This document shows positions 34,281 to 45,129 of a DNA stretch of 64,000 nucleotides, in pieces (position 1 is the stretch's first letter; each line of letters opens with the position of its first letter). A program made the position numbers and the translations under genes. Source of the DNA: Liolophura sinensis (lineage: Eukaryota; Mollusca; Polyplacophora; Chitonida; Chitonidae); the NCBI RefSeq assembly GCF_032854445.1, contig NC_088297.1, positions 4,961,991 to 5,025,990 on the forward strand, in the 5' to 3' direction. Below the pieces are notes generated by a model. It saw only the letters and a list, made by a program, of their open reading frames with translations. It had not been told where the DNA came from and did not search any database.

Positions 34281-34810
34281 AACAATGTAGAACATCATTT
34301 GTAAAACAATCATAGAACTTGCTTTGTATCTTTGTGATCATGGTATTTATATATCGATGTGAATGATGTGAGCGACATTCACCTGGCGTTTTGGATGGTA
34401 CATGGTATAGAATAACTGGTAAACTGTGAAAACTTGAACAAAGGTGTTACTAGTAATTTGCGTCTCCCTGAACATGTAAACATAATAACATTTCAATCCT
34501 GCCCAAGAGTCCAGTGTCCACGAGGAGAACGGAGGGCCGGACATCCAACGTCAGTAGTACGTCACAAACTCGGAGGTACTTCAGGAATGTTAGCGTTTGT
34601 CCACCGCTAACAACACTGACAAATCAAATTAAACGAGCTGGTCGCAAATATCTTCAGCAAAATGCAACAACAACTAGCAAATTAGGTGAGTAAACTGTTA
34701 ATGTCCGTAGGAAAAGTAACAGCAACAAGAAACATAAGACTCCTTGATTCCAGGATATTTAATCGCCCTAAAGTTTCCTGGAAACAACAAGCACGTACCA
34801 TGATGGAAGC

Positions 34811-35215
34811 GATTTTATATCTTCAATTCTAGGATGTCAGTAACCATGCATGTATACATTAAAACATTTAATTTGACAATAGGATACAATTTCCAGCGAA
34901 ATGGCGACTCGGGTCCAAGCTGGATTTACCATAGTTTTCTAGTAATACAAGAGTACTACGTTAACGGTTAGGGAGAGCACAAACCTCAGTGCACAAACTT
35001 GGATGAACAACAGACTACAAAGCTTGGATCAGAATTATTTTAAGCGGGAAATTACCAGCTAAAAGTTGCTCCACATTTTTAAAAAGGGCGTTTACTCCGC
35101 AGAACGTTCATACCTTTACTCCACCTACTACTATACAGCAATTCGATATCTTCGATTCTAAAGTTTCAGTATAATTGCATGTATATGTTAAAAACATTTA
35201 ATATTACAATTGGCA
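34811..35215 (+). repeat. Diverged duplication, two halves about 330 bp apart
   Basis: 34811-34886 ('tatatcttcaattctaggat', 'tgcatgtatacattaaaaca') is echoed at 35141-35215 ('gatatcttcgattctaaagt', 'tgcatgtatatgttaaaaac'). The sequence between is related less clearly. Confidence 0.5.
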
Positions 35216-35219
35216 TTAG

Positions 35220-36785
35220 TTGCATATCAATTATTAACTGTTAAAATTTAATCTGAATTTTAAAAAAAATAAAAGTAATCCACAAAACGTTCACGAATGC
35301 GTCATCACTTTGTCTACTGCGATACAGTATAGACACTGAGTGGCTCTTTTGAAACTGGAAAGTCATTTTCAATAAGCTGACGTGTGCATTGCATTGCACA
35401 AATTTTGAAAATGCGCCTGGAAGCTTAGATTTCGTACGCTAACGATCCCCATTGCGTGTAAAGTGCAACATTGTCGGTATCATAACATACTGTTCCCTTC
35501 TAATCAATTGCATTTATTGCCTCGAATTATCTTGTTTGTTTCCGAGCAAAGGAATTACTGTAAAATTGGCAAAAAATACTCTGGTTGGGAAAACGGTTAA
35601 CGTCAACAGTAAATACTGTATGGGTTGGCCTTGTATACAGAGATTGATCAGATGCGACAGAAGATCGAAGCGTTCACGCAGACAAGGTACGATCCACACA
35701 CGTTGTCTAACCAAGACATATCGACGACAAACATTCTCACGTCTGCGCTGCTCAAGTGAACAAACTGGGCCTCAGCAGACTTAAAGGGGCTGATTTTTTC
35801 CTTCATGAGAGTCGTACACCGTGCATTTTATTTCATTGAGCAGACGGCGATTGCTAAAATCGACACAGATACATTAAAACGCGGATCAGATGAATTTGAC
35901 CACAAGGGTAAGCCAGATTTCGTGTGATTGATAATGATTTTAAAATTATTCAAATTTTATCTCCACTGCGGAATCCACTGAGTATTTTCATCAATAATTA
36001 TCTCCTGCCTCTTTCATCCAAAACGATGCCGTGCTTTTGGGCTATTATGGTTCATATTTGATTCCAATCCCGTGCTCCTATTTTAAATTTACACCAACCA
36101 CTACAGTGCGAAGGAGATTATTGGATTAAGATAACCATGTTAAATGTCTTCTACCTTATTTATTTTCTCAACGCAGGCTTGTAACCCTTATTTGAGGGAA
36201 AAGTGGGCTAAATGAAGAACCCCGCGGTTCCCCACCAAAGGGCAAGTACACTCCCACCCGAATCCTTCAGTAGAATGTGATATAACTACAATATAGGGCT
36301 TGAATGGCTAACATGCGAGTGACAATTAAAGTCATAAAACAAGATAACGAGCGACCATAACAAGTATATTCTCTGACAGATTGCACGGTTTACTCCAAAT
36401 AGATGAGGTTTTTCGATTGTCACAGTCTGTTATCTCGCTTTTTAGGGGGACATTTGGGAGTTTCAAGTGGGTAACGGATGTTGAAATGTTTTAACAATAT
36501 GAAAGGCCTTTCATTTAAGAAGATTTCGGCAAAACTAAACAGCTTAGGTACATTGAACTTTCGTAGGTTTACAAATTTGGAGGGGGAACTAAAGGGGCAA
36601 AGAGGAAAAGCCTAACAAAGTGCCCACAAGATGGATGACATTAGTTTTAACACGGATATAGCTCGCATATGTGAAAAACAATCACAATGACACAGTTACT
36701 TCTGTGTATTCTGATCTTTAGCAATGCTACAATGGCCAAACATGATGTGGGCACCATGATTGCAAAGAGATATGGAGAGATAGTC
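35220..36785. other. Intron 1 segment without recognised features
   Basis: A plus-strand frame at 35452-35784 has no ATG start and no domain. Nothing else seen. Confidence 0.35.
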
Positions 36786-36789
36786 GGAT

Positions 36790-37090
36790 CGATTCGTTGA
36801 TTGGTGTTGCTCAAGAAATTTTCACTTCGACCTTGGCGGAGTAAACCACCAACCTTTGGCATGCCACCGACGAACTTTCCCACATGTGACGTACAGATAT
36901 GGACACTGTATTGGTGGAAGACGAGTAATATTCAACGAACATTAAACTACCCAAACAGCCACACAAGTGACGTCTACCACTTGTCGACACTATGGACGTA
37001 TAAGCAGTGATAGTGTGAGAATTTATAAATTGAGCATCACCGGTTTTGAACCCGCGTCATATGTGTTCTAATGCTCGAAAGGTTTTTTCT
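36790..37090 (-). repeat. tRNA-derived SINE, degraded
   Basis: Read on the minus strand: 'atgacgcgggttcaaaaccg' (B-box), then a body with 'gttcgttgaatattactcgt', 'ccaatacagtgtccatatct', 'cgtcacatgtgggaaagttc' and 'aaaggttggtggtttactcc'. It ends in a relic of the family A-type tail ('ttgagcaacaccaatcaacg'). Confidence 0.65.
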
Positions 37091-37940
37091 GCACCTTAGT
37101 GCAGAATTAAGTAACTCTATACTCAGACACAATTAGTCCCCTGTGAACAAAGGCGTTACGTGAGGGAAGCATTTAAAGTCGTAACACAGGAAATCAAAAG
37201 CAATCCGTGTTATGAAGAACAAGGATCTGGCACGTGATTGCGTTGTTTCAAAACAAATTAATTTACATACACTTAAATTTGGACGCTTTCGACTTTTAAT
37301 GGTGTATGGATGCCTATTATACATGTCCGGGTTTTTCTGACAACTCTGTTGACCGAGCGGTTATACACATAGCGCCGAAGTCCCCCTGTGAAAATTACCA
37401 CAAGTCCGCTTCGTTTTTTTGTTTAATCTTTGTCAGATGCATATAGACTCCTTAGCTGCAGACCCGCGGTGTCTACGGAAATTCAGACCTGTGTAAAGTT
37501 CGGAAAGCTTCTCATCTGAGACGTTTCAGTCGAGTTTACAACTGTGTTTCCACAAGTCGGAACACTAACTATCGTTTAGTATGTCTTTAATGTGGCAGTA
37601 AAATAAATTACAAGCGATCAGCCCTAATTACAAACAGTGATATCCTTACAATTTGAGGGGCAAGTTTATTCTACTAGGTTCTGGGCTAATTCGGTTTCAG
37701 GTCTACTTGGCCGTCAAGATCAGGAGAAGAACATGATGCTTTGCCAGAAACAAACCCTTTTCTTGACTGGTTTTGTAACAGTTTACTCTGTGTAGTCCTT
37801 CAAATATCATAATAGAGACAGCTCCGCAGGGCACTCTCACTGTAGCTCAATACTATATTCGATGCGATCCTATATAGCTTATCCCTGATGCCAAGATATA
37901 CACGGAAGAAGGAAATTTATTACATAGCTGCCTTAGTCAA

Positions 37941-38202
37941 GGGACCTCCGTTTCTCGGTTGGTTAGCGCGCTAGCGCAGCGTAATAACCCAGAAGCCTCT
38001 CACCAATGCGGTCGCTGTGAGTTTAAGTCCAGCTCATGCTGGCTTCCTATCCTACCGTGCATGGAGAGGTCTTCCAGCAACCAGTAGATGGTCATGGGTT
38101 TCCCCCGGGCTCTGCCAGGTTTCCTCCCACCATAATGCTGCCCGCTGTCGTATAAGTGAAATGTTCTTGAGTACTGCGTAAAACACCAATCAAATAAATA
38201 AA
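37941..38202 (+). repeat. SINE family A, full length
   Basis: Head 'ggttggttagcgcgctagcg', B-box 'gtgagtttaagtccagctca', body 'tttcccccgggctctgccag' and tail 'gtaaaacaccaatcaaataa'. One of the best-preserved full-length copies in the window. It lies in intron 1. Confidence 0.95.
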
Positions 38203-38209
38203 TCTCTTA

Positions 38210-39540
38210 ATCAATTACTCAAACTACACAACCTTCGGAATTTCGCGGTTTCACACGTAATACCTAAAACTTGATTGATGAGAAACGTCATCCAGAATTA
38301 TACCCAGATGTCTGTGTCATGTAGAAAGGAATCGGACAAAGCCCACTAATATTAAGGGATCCAATATTTATCCCAAAAAAATTAAAATCTTTGCCGATAT
38401 TGAAAAGAAAGAACTTAAACAGTAACGTGGATGACCAGAAACACACCCTTCTGTAGTATGCTAGTTTTCGTCAAGTCAGACCGGATGCTAAATAGTTTTT
38501 CTTCGATTCGATTCCACGTTAAAGCTGACTTCGAGTTTATGATTATTGTCCCCCTTAAGCATTCGAGAGTTCAGCGCTTCAGAAGAAACCAGAAAATATC
38601 TCTTTTGTATTTAAAGCATTTAACCAAAGCATGTGTTACCGCTCTGTTCTGTTAAGCAGTCCAATAAATTTAAAGTAATGTTATTTTCTGGACATTATTA
38701 ACACACTGGAATTGTAGTTTGATACAATTATCCTTTCTCTTTACATGATCCATACATGCGCCGTCAGTGGTGTTACGATCTATTGCTAACGTTATCTGGT
38801 CAAAGAGGCGGAGGTACGATGGGTGGGTTCAAAAGCTAGAGACGACACCCTGCCGTGCAATCACGGAAACGAATGTCTATAAGTCAATTACGTTAACATA
38901 TATTACTCTCGTATATTGCCAGCGAAACAACAAGATTTGGCGTGGAAATGAAGTCTACGTCAGTGTAAAGGTATTCACTGTTTTAATAGCGCAGGTAATG
39001 CTTAGGAAGGACACGGTATATTTTACCGTTGTAACCAATGTTTATTTCTCTTGAATGGCTTCAAAGTATTTGAACTAAAGATAATCCTTATTTTAGAAAA
39101 TAGCCTCTGCATTGGAAAAAGTACATTATACTATCGCAACCAACAATACACTCAAACGCAGCACAAAACACCACAAAGGCAGAAAACATCCTACATTCTA
39201 CAAGATACATTGAAGTCCTTCAAATCAATGCAATCAAGGTGTTGTTATTCCAATTAGCGCAATGCGACTGATGAAAGATTTTTAAGCTTCCTCCTCATTT
39301 GTGTATTACATCGTATCTATTGTTTAAATGCCCTAATCTTAAAAGACATTATTATTAAGAAAATATGACGTATTAATAATTATAGCTATTATTTTTGCGC
39401 ACGAAACCAGTTTCCACCTCTTCTATATGCACACGGAACACTTGACCATACATCTTAAAATATGTCAACTTTTATCAATGCATTTCACTTCATCTACAAA
39501 CGGAGATGTATAACGAGGCATTAACAGGTAAGAAAGCCCG
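38210..39540. other. Left flank of exon 1 in intron 1
   Basis: AT-rich, with no repeat family copy or exon recognised. Confidence 0.35.
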
Positions 39541-39545
39541 CTTAC

Positions 39546-39624
39546 CTTCGTCTTCCTCGATGTCCTGAGCGGTAACCGCAAGTATTGATAACACGCTAAA
39601 CACCCCAAACCACCGCAACCACAT
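39546..39624 (-). CDS. Exon 1: signal peptide of the Ly6/quiver-like gene
   Basis: The exon starts at the ATG whose first base is 39624 and encodes 26 residues plus one base. The peptide MWLRWFGVFSVLSILAVTAQ is a textbook signal sequence: a basic residue near the start, a hydrophobic core and a likely cut after VTA. It is followed by the acidic DIEEDE. An in-frame TAG lies 24 bases upstream of the ATG, so the start is well supported. The exon ends at a consensus donor (G|GTAAGC) in phase 1, which matches the acceptor of the next exon. A TATA box and a CCAAT box lie upstream at suitable distances. A signal exon ending in phase 1 just before a Ly6 half-domain is the common layout of Ly6 genes. 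Main doubt: the next exon is 25 kb away, so this exon could belong to another secreted protein. Confidence 0.65.
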
Positions 39625-39776
39625 GACTTCAAAGAACACTTTATGTTGCTAGATCCCAGTCTCAATGTACAGGGTTTCTTGTCCCTCCAGGCCGACTTTT
39701 ATGGCGTGCCTAAATAACGCCAACACAATTCACACGAAAATTTCACTTCGATCTTTTCCACAAAGCACAACCCTCA

Positions 39777-39860
39777 AGTATCATTGTGCCTGCTGTTCAC
39801 CCACAAGTTTATATAGCCTCAATCACTCAGGTTTTGGAAAGACCACATTTGATTGGTTCG
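39777..39860 (-). promoter_or_regulatory. Core promoter with TATA box and CCAAT box upstream of exon 1
   Basis: On the minus strand a CCAAT motif (complement at 39852-39856) is followed 36 bp later by TATATAAA (complement at 39808-39815). Initiation would be expected about 25-30 bp further on, near 39780-39785. That leaves a 5' untranslated region of about 155-160 nt before the ATG at 39624. Spacing and order are those of a classical TATA-type animal promoter. The start site is predicted only. Confidence 0.55.
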
Positions 39861-40187
39861 ATGGCCTGAAAAAGCAGCGCGAGTGTTTCCCTGGGAACAC
39901 AAAACGTATATTGATCCGCATCAGTTTCACCACGTGCTGATCGCGGCTCTGCGCAAGCGCACAGTTTGTGTCTAAAGTGGGTCCGCGTTTGAACGATCCC
40001 AAAATTGCTCTGTTTATTCGTCAAACAAAACACAGAGCGAAGTAAAAGCACTCGTCTGATCCTAGCCAAATCCGTATTATCTGAAGACAAAGGCGAGCTA
40101 ACACCGTATAAACATCAATCACCTCAAAGTTGGGGCCTTACACTTTCTTATATGTAACTTAGATCTACAGCTACCGCGATTTCTTTT

Positions 40188-40212
40188 TCTTTTTTTTTTT
40201 TCTTTTTTTTTT
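40188..40212. repeat. T-rich tract
   Basis: Homopolymeric T with single C interruptions. Confidence 0.9.
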
Positions 40213-40265
40213 CGGTCTTCTACTGGGCAGAGAATGCATGGTTTGATGAATTCCAATCCAGTGAT

Positions 40266-40661
40266 TTAAACACACGCCGAAAGCTGTCTCTCTTTGCAAA
40301 CTACGGTGACATCTAACGAACCTGGTGAAAAAACAGAGCGGGATTTACAAATATCTCTGCGATATACAGGCCCCGTATTGTTTTCAACAAGGGAGAGAAA
40401 TTGTTCGAATGGTAAACTGACTTGTTGGCCGCATTTGAGTGTTGACGGAGAGAAATATTTTCCCGCCAAGACATCGGCTTGAGCCGTGCTCGGTGTATGT
40501 AACCAGCCGTAATAAACAAAGAGCATGAAGTCTAGAGAAGGCTCAGTGCAGGCCCGGTCATACAGCACGGCACAAAAAGCCAGGCTTTCGGTCAGTGGAC
40601 TCAGCACCCGCGAGGTTTGATCTATTTGCGATGTTTTCATGTTATTGCTTATTAAACACAT
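40266..40661 (-). CDS. Unrecognised 131-codon open frame (doubtful)
   Basis: The frame begins with an ATG at 40661 and runs to a stop at 40266. No signal peptide, membrane segment, known motif or repeat structure is visible, and its first codons overlap the left edge of a family B copy. It starts about 875 bp upstream of the Ly6 gene's predicted start, on the same strand. Two other frames are also open over part of it. It is most likely a chance frame, listed only because it is among the longer ATG frames outside repeats. Confidence 0.12.
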   Translation of the reverse strand: MCLISNNMKTSQIDQTSRVLSPLTESLAFCAVLYDRACTEPSLDFMLFVYYGWLHTPSTAQADVLAGKYFSPSTLKCGQQVSLPFEQFLSLVENNTGPVYRRDICKSRSVFSPGSLDVTVVCKERQLSACV

Positions 40662-41110
40662 TGCAACACAACATTTTGAGAAACTCTACACCAGTGACGT
40701 GCAATAAGTTGCAAATGGTATCACCCCGGTGGGGGGGGGGGGGTCCATATTTTACCTACTTCTGGTCCTATGGGGTGGGAGGTTGATTTTCTACCACCTC
40801 ACGATTTACATTAACAGCTAGAATGAAACCCCAACAATATACTGACAACATGAGGCGTAAACTGACACGAGGCTGTATTTCACCGGTTACGTGTGACCAT
40901 TTGCCAACTATCATCCTACCGTCAGTGCTCTGGTTCTATGCTCATATCCTTTGTGTTGCATAAATCCGTCCTAATTTCAAACCTTATGTACTTCCTTTAA
41001 TAATAGCTCTTTGTTGGTTTGTGTCGGACGTTGTTTTGAAAATTGGTTTCCCGATTACTGACCCGAAAGCCCTTCGTGGCTTCTGCGCATATAGTCTTAT
41101 ATGATACAAA
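40650..41110 (+). repeat. Family B, B1 followed by B2 in order
   Basis: B1: 'aacattttgagaaactctac', 'cggttacgtgtgaccatttg', 'cagtgctctggttctatgct'. B2: 'ccgtcctaatttcaaacctt', 'gacgttgttttgaaaattgg'. This copy shows that B1 and B2 are parts of one larger element, with B1 first. A G run of about 13 interrupts B1 near 40731. Confidence 0.8.
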
Positions 41111-41134
41111 CTATATTTGCATTTCTAGATGAAA

Positions 41135-41200
41135 ATATTTATTTGATTGGTGTCTTATGCCGTACTCAAGAATATTTCTCTTATACGGCAGAGGCCACCT
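41135..41200 (-). repeat. SINE family A tail fragment
   Basis: 'atttgattggtgtcttatgc' and 'cgtactcaagaatatttctc' are the complement of the family tail. It directly follows a B2 block. Confidence 0.8.
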
Positions 41201-41598
41201 TCACTAAACTTCGTAAATTATTTTTTTCGTAACATGTTTTTCGAAAGATATTTTGTTTAGGTTGTAGTCTCATAAAGCCACCTCATATACGAAAACTTAC
41301 AAAAATGGCCACGATTTATAGAAAAAACCCTTAACGCCTGTGCTAAATCACGAAATCATTTGGACTAGGGGCTGTATACGCACGCTGTAAACTAAAATCG
41401 CGACGTTCCATATAGCAACAGAAGGTTCAATTGAAATACATATTTTGGATAAATGTATAAGGTTGCATGATCGACGATTTGAAAAGTGATTAAATACATG
41501 CAGCATGGGCCTCACGTACATAAGTTATTTGGTGGATTGTATTGTGGTTGATTTGAAAGATGGTCGTGCCAAAATTGATTTGGGACGTCAATTACTGT

Positions 41599-42056
41599 AG
41601 ACGAATTTGTACGCGAATGTCCGGAAAAGCCATGGTATAGAAATTGGTATACAAATGTCTGTTAATTCATAGTAGACGAATTGGTATATAAATCTCTGTC
41701 ACGTTATGGTAGAGGAATTGATATACGAATGTCTATTACGTTATGGTATGCGAGTTTGTATACAAATGTCTGTTACGTCATGATACAAGAATTGCTGTAC
41801 GAATGTCTGTTACGCCATGGTATGCGATTTGGTATACAAATGTCTGTTACGTCATGATACAAGAATTGTTATACGAATGTCTGTTACGTCATGGTATGCG
41901 ATTTGGTATACAAATGTCTGTTACGTCATGATACAAGAATTGTTGTAGCAATGTCTGTTACGCCATGGTATGCAATTTGGTATACAAATGTCTGTTACGT
42001 CATGATATAAGAATTGTTGTAGCAATGTCTGTGACGTCATGGTATGCAATTTGATA
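41599..42056 (+). repeat. 37-bp minisatellite, about 12 units, derived from block B2
   Basis: Units such as gaattgttatacgaatgtct / gttacgtcatggtatgc are 37 bp, and two variants alternate (74-bp dimer). The core 'tatacgaatgtctgtt' is shared with B2 ('ggtatacgaatgtctgtttc'). Most units contain TTACGTCAT, a CREB/ATF-like half palindrome. An open frame at 41743-41931 is a by-product. Confidence 0.92.
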
Positions 42057-42726
42057 GATGAAAGACGATGATAGATGAATTTGTATACGAACATCCTAGA
42101 TTTAATTCATGCCTGATACCTAACGCCGTCAAAGCGAAACAGTATGCTATCCGAGTATTTTTCTTCCTCTCTTCGCTGCTTGTTGAAATATTTATGAAGA
42201 CGCACTCCACCAAATGTGACATTTTCCGCATTGCACATCCTTTATATATCCGCTGCGAGGTTGCGTAATTTGAGAATTTCATCTATATGACATGACATTT
42301 TAACTTTATTTTTAGTTTGTTTCGTGCAGTCCTTGAATTTATTTAAGCACGTCAGATAAATAGGGAGGAGCCATATCCTTTGTAAGCTAGGATTCTTCGG
42401 GAAGTCGTCATCTGGGGAAAAAGCAGTACGGACAACATTGCAATTCCTTTTTACGTATTTACGTTATATATATTTAGCCGCCTTTCGTATCCAGTTTTCA
42501 GCTTGGATTGGTAAAGTTATGCATAACAATGAAGTCAAGGCATGACCACGTAAATGTAACAAAGGCTGGGATCAGTGATCCTGGCATGTGGAGCGAAAGC
42601 TTGGGAAAGCTTTGTAGCATTTACGTGTTGATGTCTCGTCGTCATTATTGTTATTGAACCCACGTACAACTATGAGCCTTACGCTGTATATAAACTTATA
42701 CATATTTACAGGCCACGATTATATGC

Positions 42727-43160
42727 TTCAGGAATAGAGCCGTGGCAAAGTGGTAAAGACACTTGCCTTTCAATGGATAGGACTCATGAAGTGGGGGTTC
42801 AATTCCGCCTTGCGTGCACAGGGAATTTGTAGATTCTCTCACTCTTTCATACATGGTTAAAGACACTTAGCACACACGACATACGAGTTCAAAACCGGGC
42901 TTGGACGCCTTCGCTGCACGGGGAGTCTTGGTGACAATAAGTGCAGTCTAACGTTCGTTGCAGACCATTTATCTTCCACCAATATGATGGGGGTATCATG
43001 TACGTCACGTGTGGAAAAGTTTTGCACTAACTTTGTTGGTGGTTTACGCTGCGCACTCTGGTGTCTTCAGCCCATAAATCTGACCGCCATAGTATATTCT
43101 TCGTATTAACAAATTCTTGAGACTGACGGTAAGCACCAATCATATAAATCAACAACTTTT
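42727..43160 (+). repeat. tRNA-derived SINE, near full length, composite
   Basis: Head 'gagccgtggcaaagtggtaa' with 'cttgcctttcaatggatagg' and B-box 'gggggttcaattccgccttg'. The body has 'taacgttcgttgcagaccat', 'cgtcacgtgtggaaaagttt' and 'ttggtggtttacgctgcgca'. The end, 'ttcttgagactgacggtaag' and 'caccaatcatataaa', is of the family A type. So this family shares its 3' tail with family A, as expected if both use the same LINE for mobilisation (inference). Confidence 0.75.
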
Positions 43161-43267
43161 AAGCAGTCGACGGCATTCGTTTACAACTGTTTAATAGCAG
43201 ACTTGTCTTCTACCAATGGCAAGAAACATATATCTGCGCGTAACAAATGGGGTCGTTTACCCAGGGG

Positions 43268-43345
43268 TCACTGGTTTCCCCAACCTCCGTCGTATAAGGG
43301 AAAAATTTTTGAGTATGACGTTCAACAATTCAAGAAATAAATATA
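43268..43345 (+). repeat. SINE family A tail, degraded
   Basis: 'aacctccgtcgtataaggga' and 'tttgagtatgacgttcaaca', followed by 'caagaaataaatata'. Confidence 0.55.
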
Positions 43346-43415
43346 GGCGGATCAGGGGTTTGTTTTTAAGAGGTGAAAAAAAAAATTCCATGCTGGCCTA
43401 ATGATCAACTGTGAG

Positions 43416-43607
43416 TCTACGACGCTTGATTATCAACAAGTCTACGACGCTTGATTATCAACAAGTCTACGACGCTTGGTTATCAACAAGTCTATGACGC
43501 TTGATTATCAACAAGTCTACGACGCTTGATTATCAACAAGTCTACGACGCTTGGTTATCAACAAGTCTACGACGCTTGATTATCAACAAGTCTACGACGC
43601 TTGGTTA
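43416..43607 (+). repeat. 25-bp minisatellite, eight units
   Basis: The unit tctacgacgcttgattatca + acaag repeats at exact 25-bp spacing. A g/a variant (cttggtta versus cttgatta) marks units 3, 6 and 8. Confidence 0.96.
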
Positions 43608-43739
43608 TATAACACATGTAGGCTTACTTCAGAATATGTGCAATAGTTTTGGACAGATCTGGCAAGCGATTGGTCACACTGCTGCTGTTCAAAGCTTACA
43701 AGCATGTTAACTTTCTTGCCATACATACTTGTATCATCC

Positions 43740-44610
43740 ACATCGGTTTAGTCTTTGATGTTCAGAGTACGCATGCTCGCCGTGAGTGAGTGATGCTTTC
43801 TTCTCAGTTCGCGTTTGATCTCGGATTACGACCTGACCACGTGCTATGTTTTGAATTCTCATTGACTTCCGGGTCACGTGACCACCTGGCGGGAGTGTAA
43901 CCCAAGGCCACAGATGTGAACTTTGGCAGATCTGACGAAAATCCAACCTCTAGTAGACGAAAAGACCACGTATTTTCCCGTAAGGGAGTAGGGGAGATGC
44001 CCCTGTACGAACCGACACTTCCGAATCAAAACGTTTCATCGTGAATTTTGTACAAAAAAAAACAAAGCGCATCTTCGATGTCTTCCTGTATAGCAAATTT
44101 TCTGAAATGATTTTACATATCAAACCGTGGGTGGTATTTTGTTTGCTTTCATTGACAAAGTGACTCGAAAGAAAAAATTTATCTTTACATATATACACAG
44201 GATTTAGGCTTTCGAATGACATATATCTTAGATAACAACTCTGGATACAGCAATCTGTTTGCTTTGATAAAAGAACAAATGGATTTTCATATGGAATAAG
44301 GTTTTTACCTTTCTCATATCTATTGAGGATTTAGCCTTTTGAATGATATAACGAGTGGGTGGAGGTTTGTTTGCATTGATAGACAAACTGACTTCCTTAT
44401 GGAAAGCTCACTGATCTATCCACAGAAGATTTTGGATAAAATTTTCACATCGCAGCCACAGGATGTCTTCCTTTATGATTCTCGGCAGCAAAGGTTATTC
44501 ATAACCCCGTCATCCGGAGTCGTCTATGTCAGTAACAAGTGACCCTAATGTCTCTTTTGTCAAGACCTTGCTTATGTGCAGTGCTTTAGCAAATATATCC
44601 GATTTTTCAA
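43740..44610. other. Unannotated non-coding stretch
   Basis: A near-repeat of about 160 bp is possible: 'aggatttaggctttcgaatg' at about 44200 and 'aggatttagccttttgaatg' at about 44325, each followed by a similar 'ggtttgtttgc'-like context. No gene seen. Confidence 0.3.
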
Positions 44611-44616
44611 CTGATC

Positions 44617-44802
44617 AGCCTCAGTGGTATTCAGCGCTAGAGCAGCGTAATGACCCAGGAGTCTCTCACTTATGCGGTCGCTGTGAGTTCAAGTCTAACT
44701 CATGCTGGCTTCCTCTCTGGCCGTACGTGGGAAGGTCTGGCAGCAGCCTACGGATGGTCGCGGGTTTCCCCAGGGCTCTACCCGGTTTCCTCCCATCATA
44801 AT
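44617..44802 (+). repeat. SINE family A, truncated at the 3' end
   Basis: Head from 'ctagagcagcgtaatgaccc', B-box 'gtgagttcaagtctaactca' and body to 'ggtttcctcccatcataat'. The usual tail is absent; a minisatellite begins exactly at the break. Confidence 0.92.
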
Positions 44803-45121
44803 AAGAACATTATGTATGTATATCGGAAGTATACAAGAAAAAAAAGAAGATTATGTGTGTATATCGGAAGTATACATGAAAAATAAGAACATTTATGTGT
44901 GTATATCGGAAGTATACATGAAAAATAAGAACATTATGTGTGTATATCGGAAGTATACATGAAAAATAAGAACATTATGTGTGTATATCGGAAGTATACA
45001 TGAAAAATAAGAACATTATGTGTGTATATCGGAAGTATACATGAAAAATAAGAACATTATGTGTGTATATCGGAAGTATACATGAAAAATAAGAACATTA
45101 TGTGTGTATATCGGAAGTATA
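44803..45121 (+). repeat. 41-bp minisatellite, about eight units
   Basis: The unit aagaacattatgtgtgtata + tcggaagtatacatgaaaaat repeats almost without change after the first two units. It abuts the SINE at 44617-44802. Confidence 0.96.
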
Positions 45122-45129
45122 ACTTCAAC

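Larger units (their letters stand above)
10060..39785 (-). other. Gene span: two-domain Ly6/quiver-like secreted protein with a basic Thr/Trp-rich linker (3' end not found)
   Basis: This entry joins the five exons listed separately, running from a predicted transcription start near 39785 down to the last exon seen. Intron sizes are about 25.4 kb (14103-39545), 606 bp (13356-13961), 864 bp (10770-11633) and 401 bp (10237-10637). All junctions are GT-AG and phase 1. Predicted order in the protein (750 residues up to the last donor): signal peptide 1-19; acidic QDIEEDE; Ly6 domain 1 at about 28-118; linker 119-647; Ly6 domain 2 at about 649-735; short tail. Quiver/sleepless Ly6 proteins are usually GPI-anchored or secreted modulators of ion channels and receptors, but nothing here shows a partner. 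Linkage of exon 1 across 25 kb is inferred from strand, phase and domain order. Other exons inside intron 1 cannot be excluded. Confidence 0.72.

Noticed and set aside
35452-35784. A 110-codon plus-strand frame that looks like a small secreted protein
   Set aside because: It starts at TTG, not ATG, and has no acceptor or donor that I can defend and no recognisable domain.
43416-43607. CRISPR-like array of short regular repeats
   Set aside because: The 25-bp units are directly adjacent with no unique spacers, so this is a minisatellite. The same holds for the arrays at 29.6, 41.6 and 44.8 kb.
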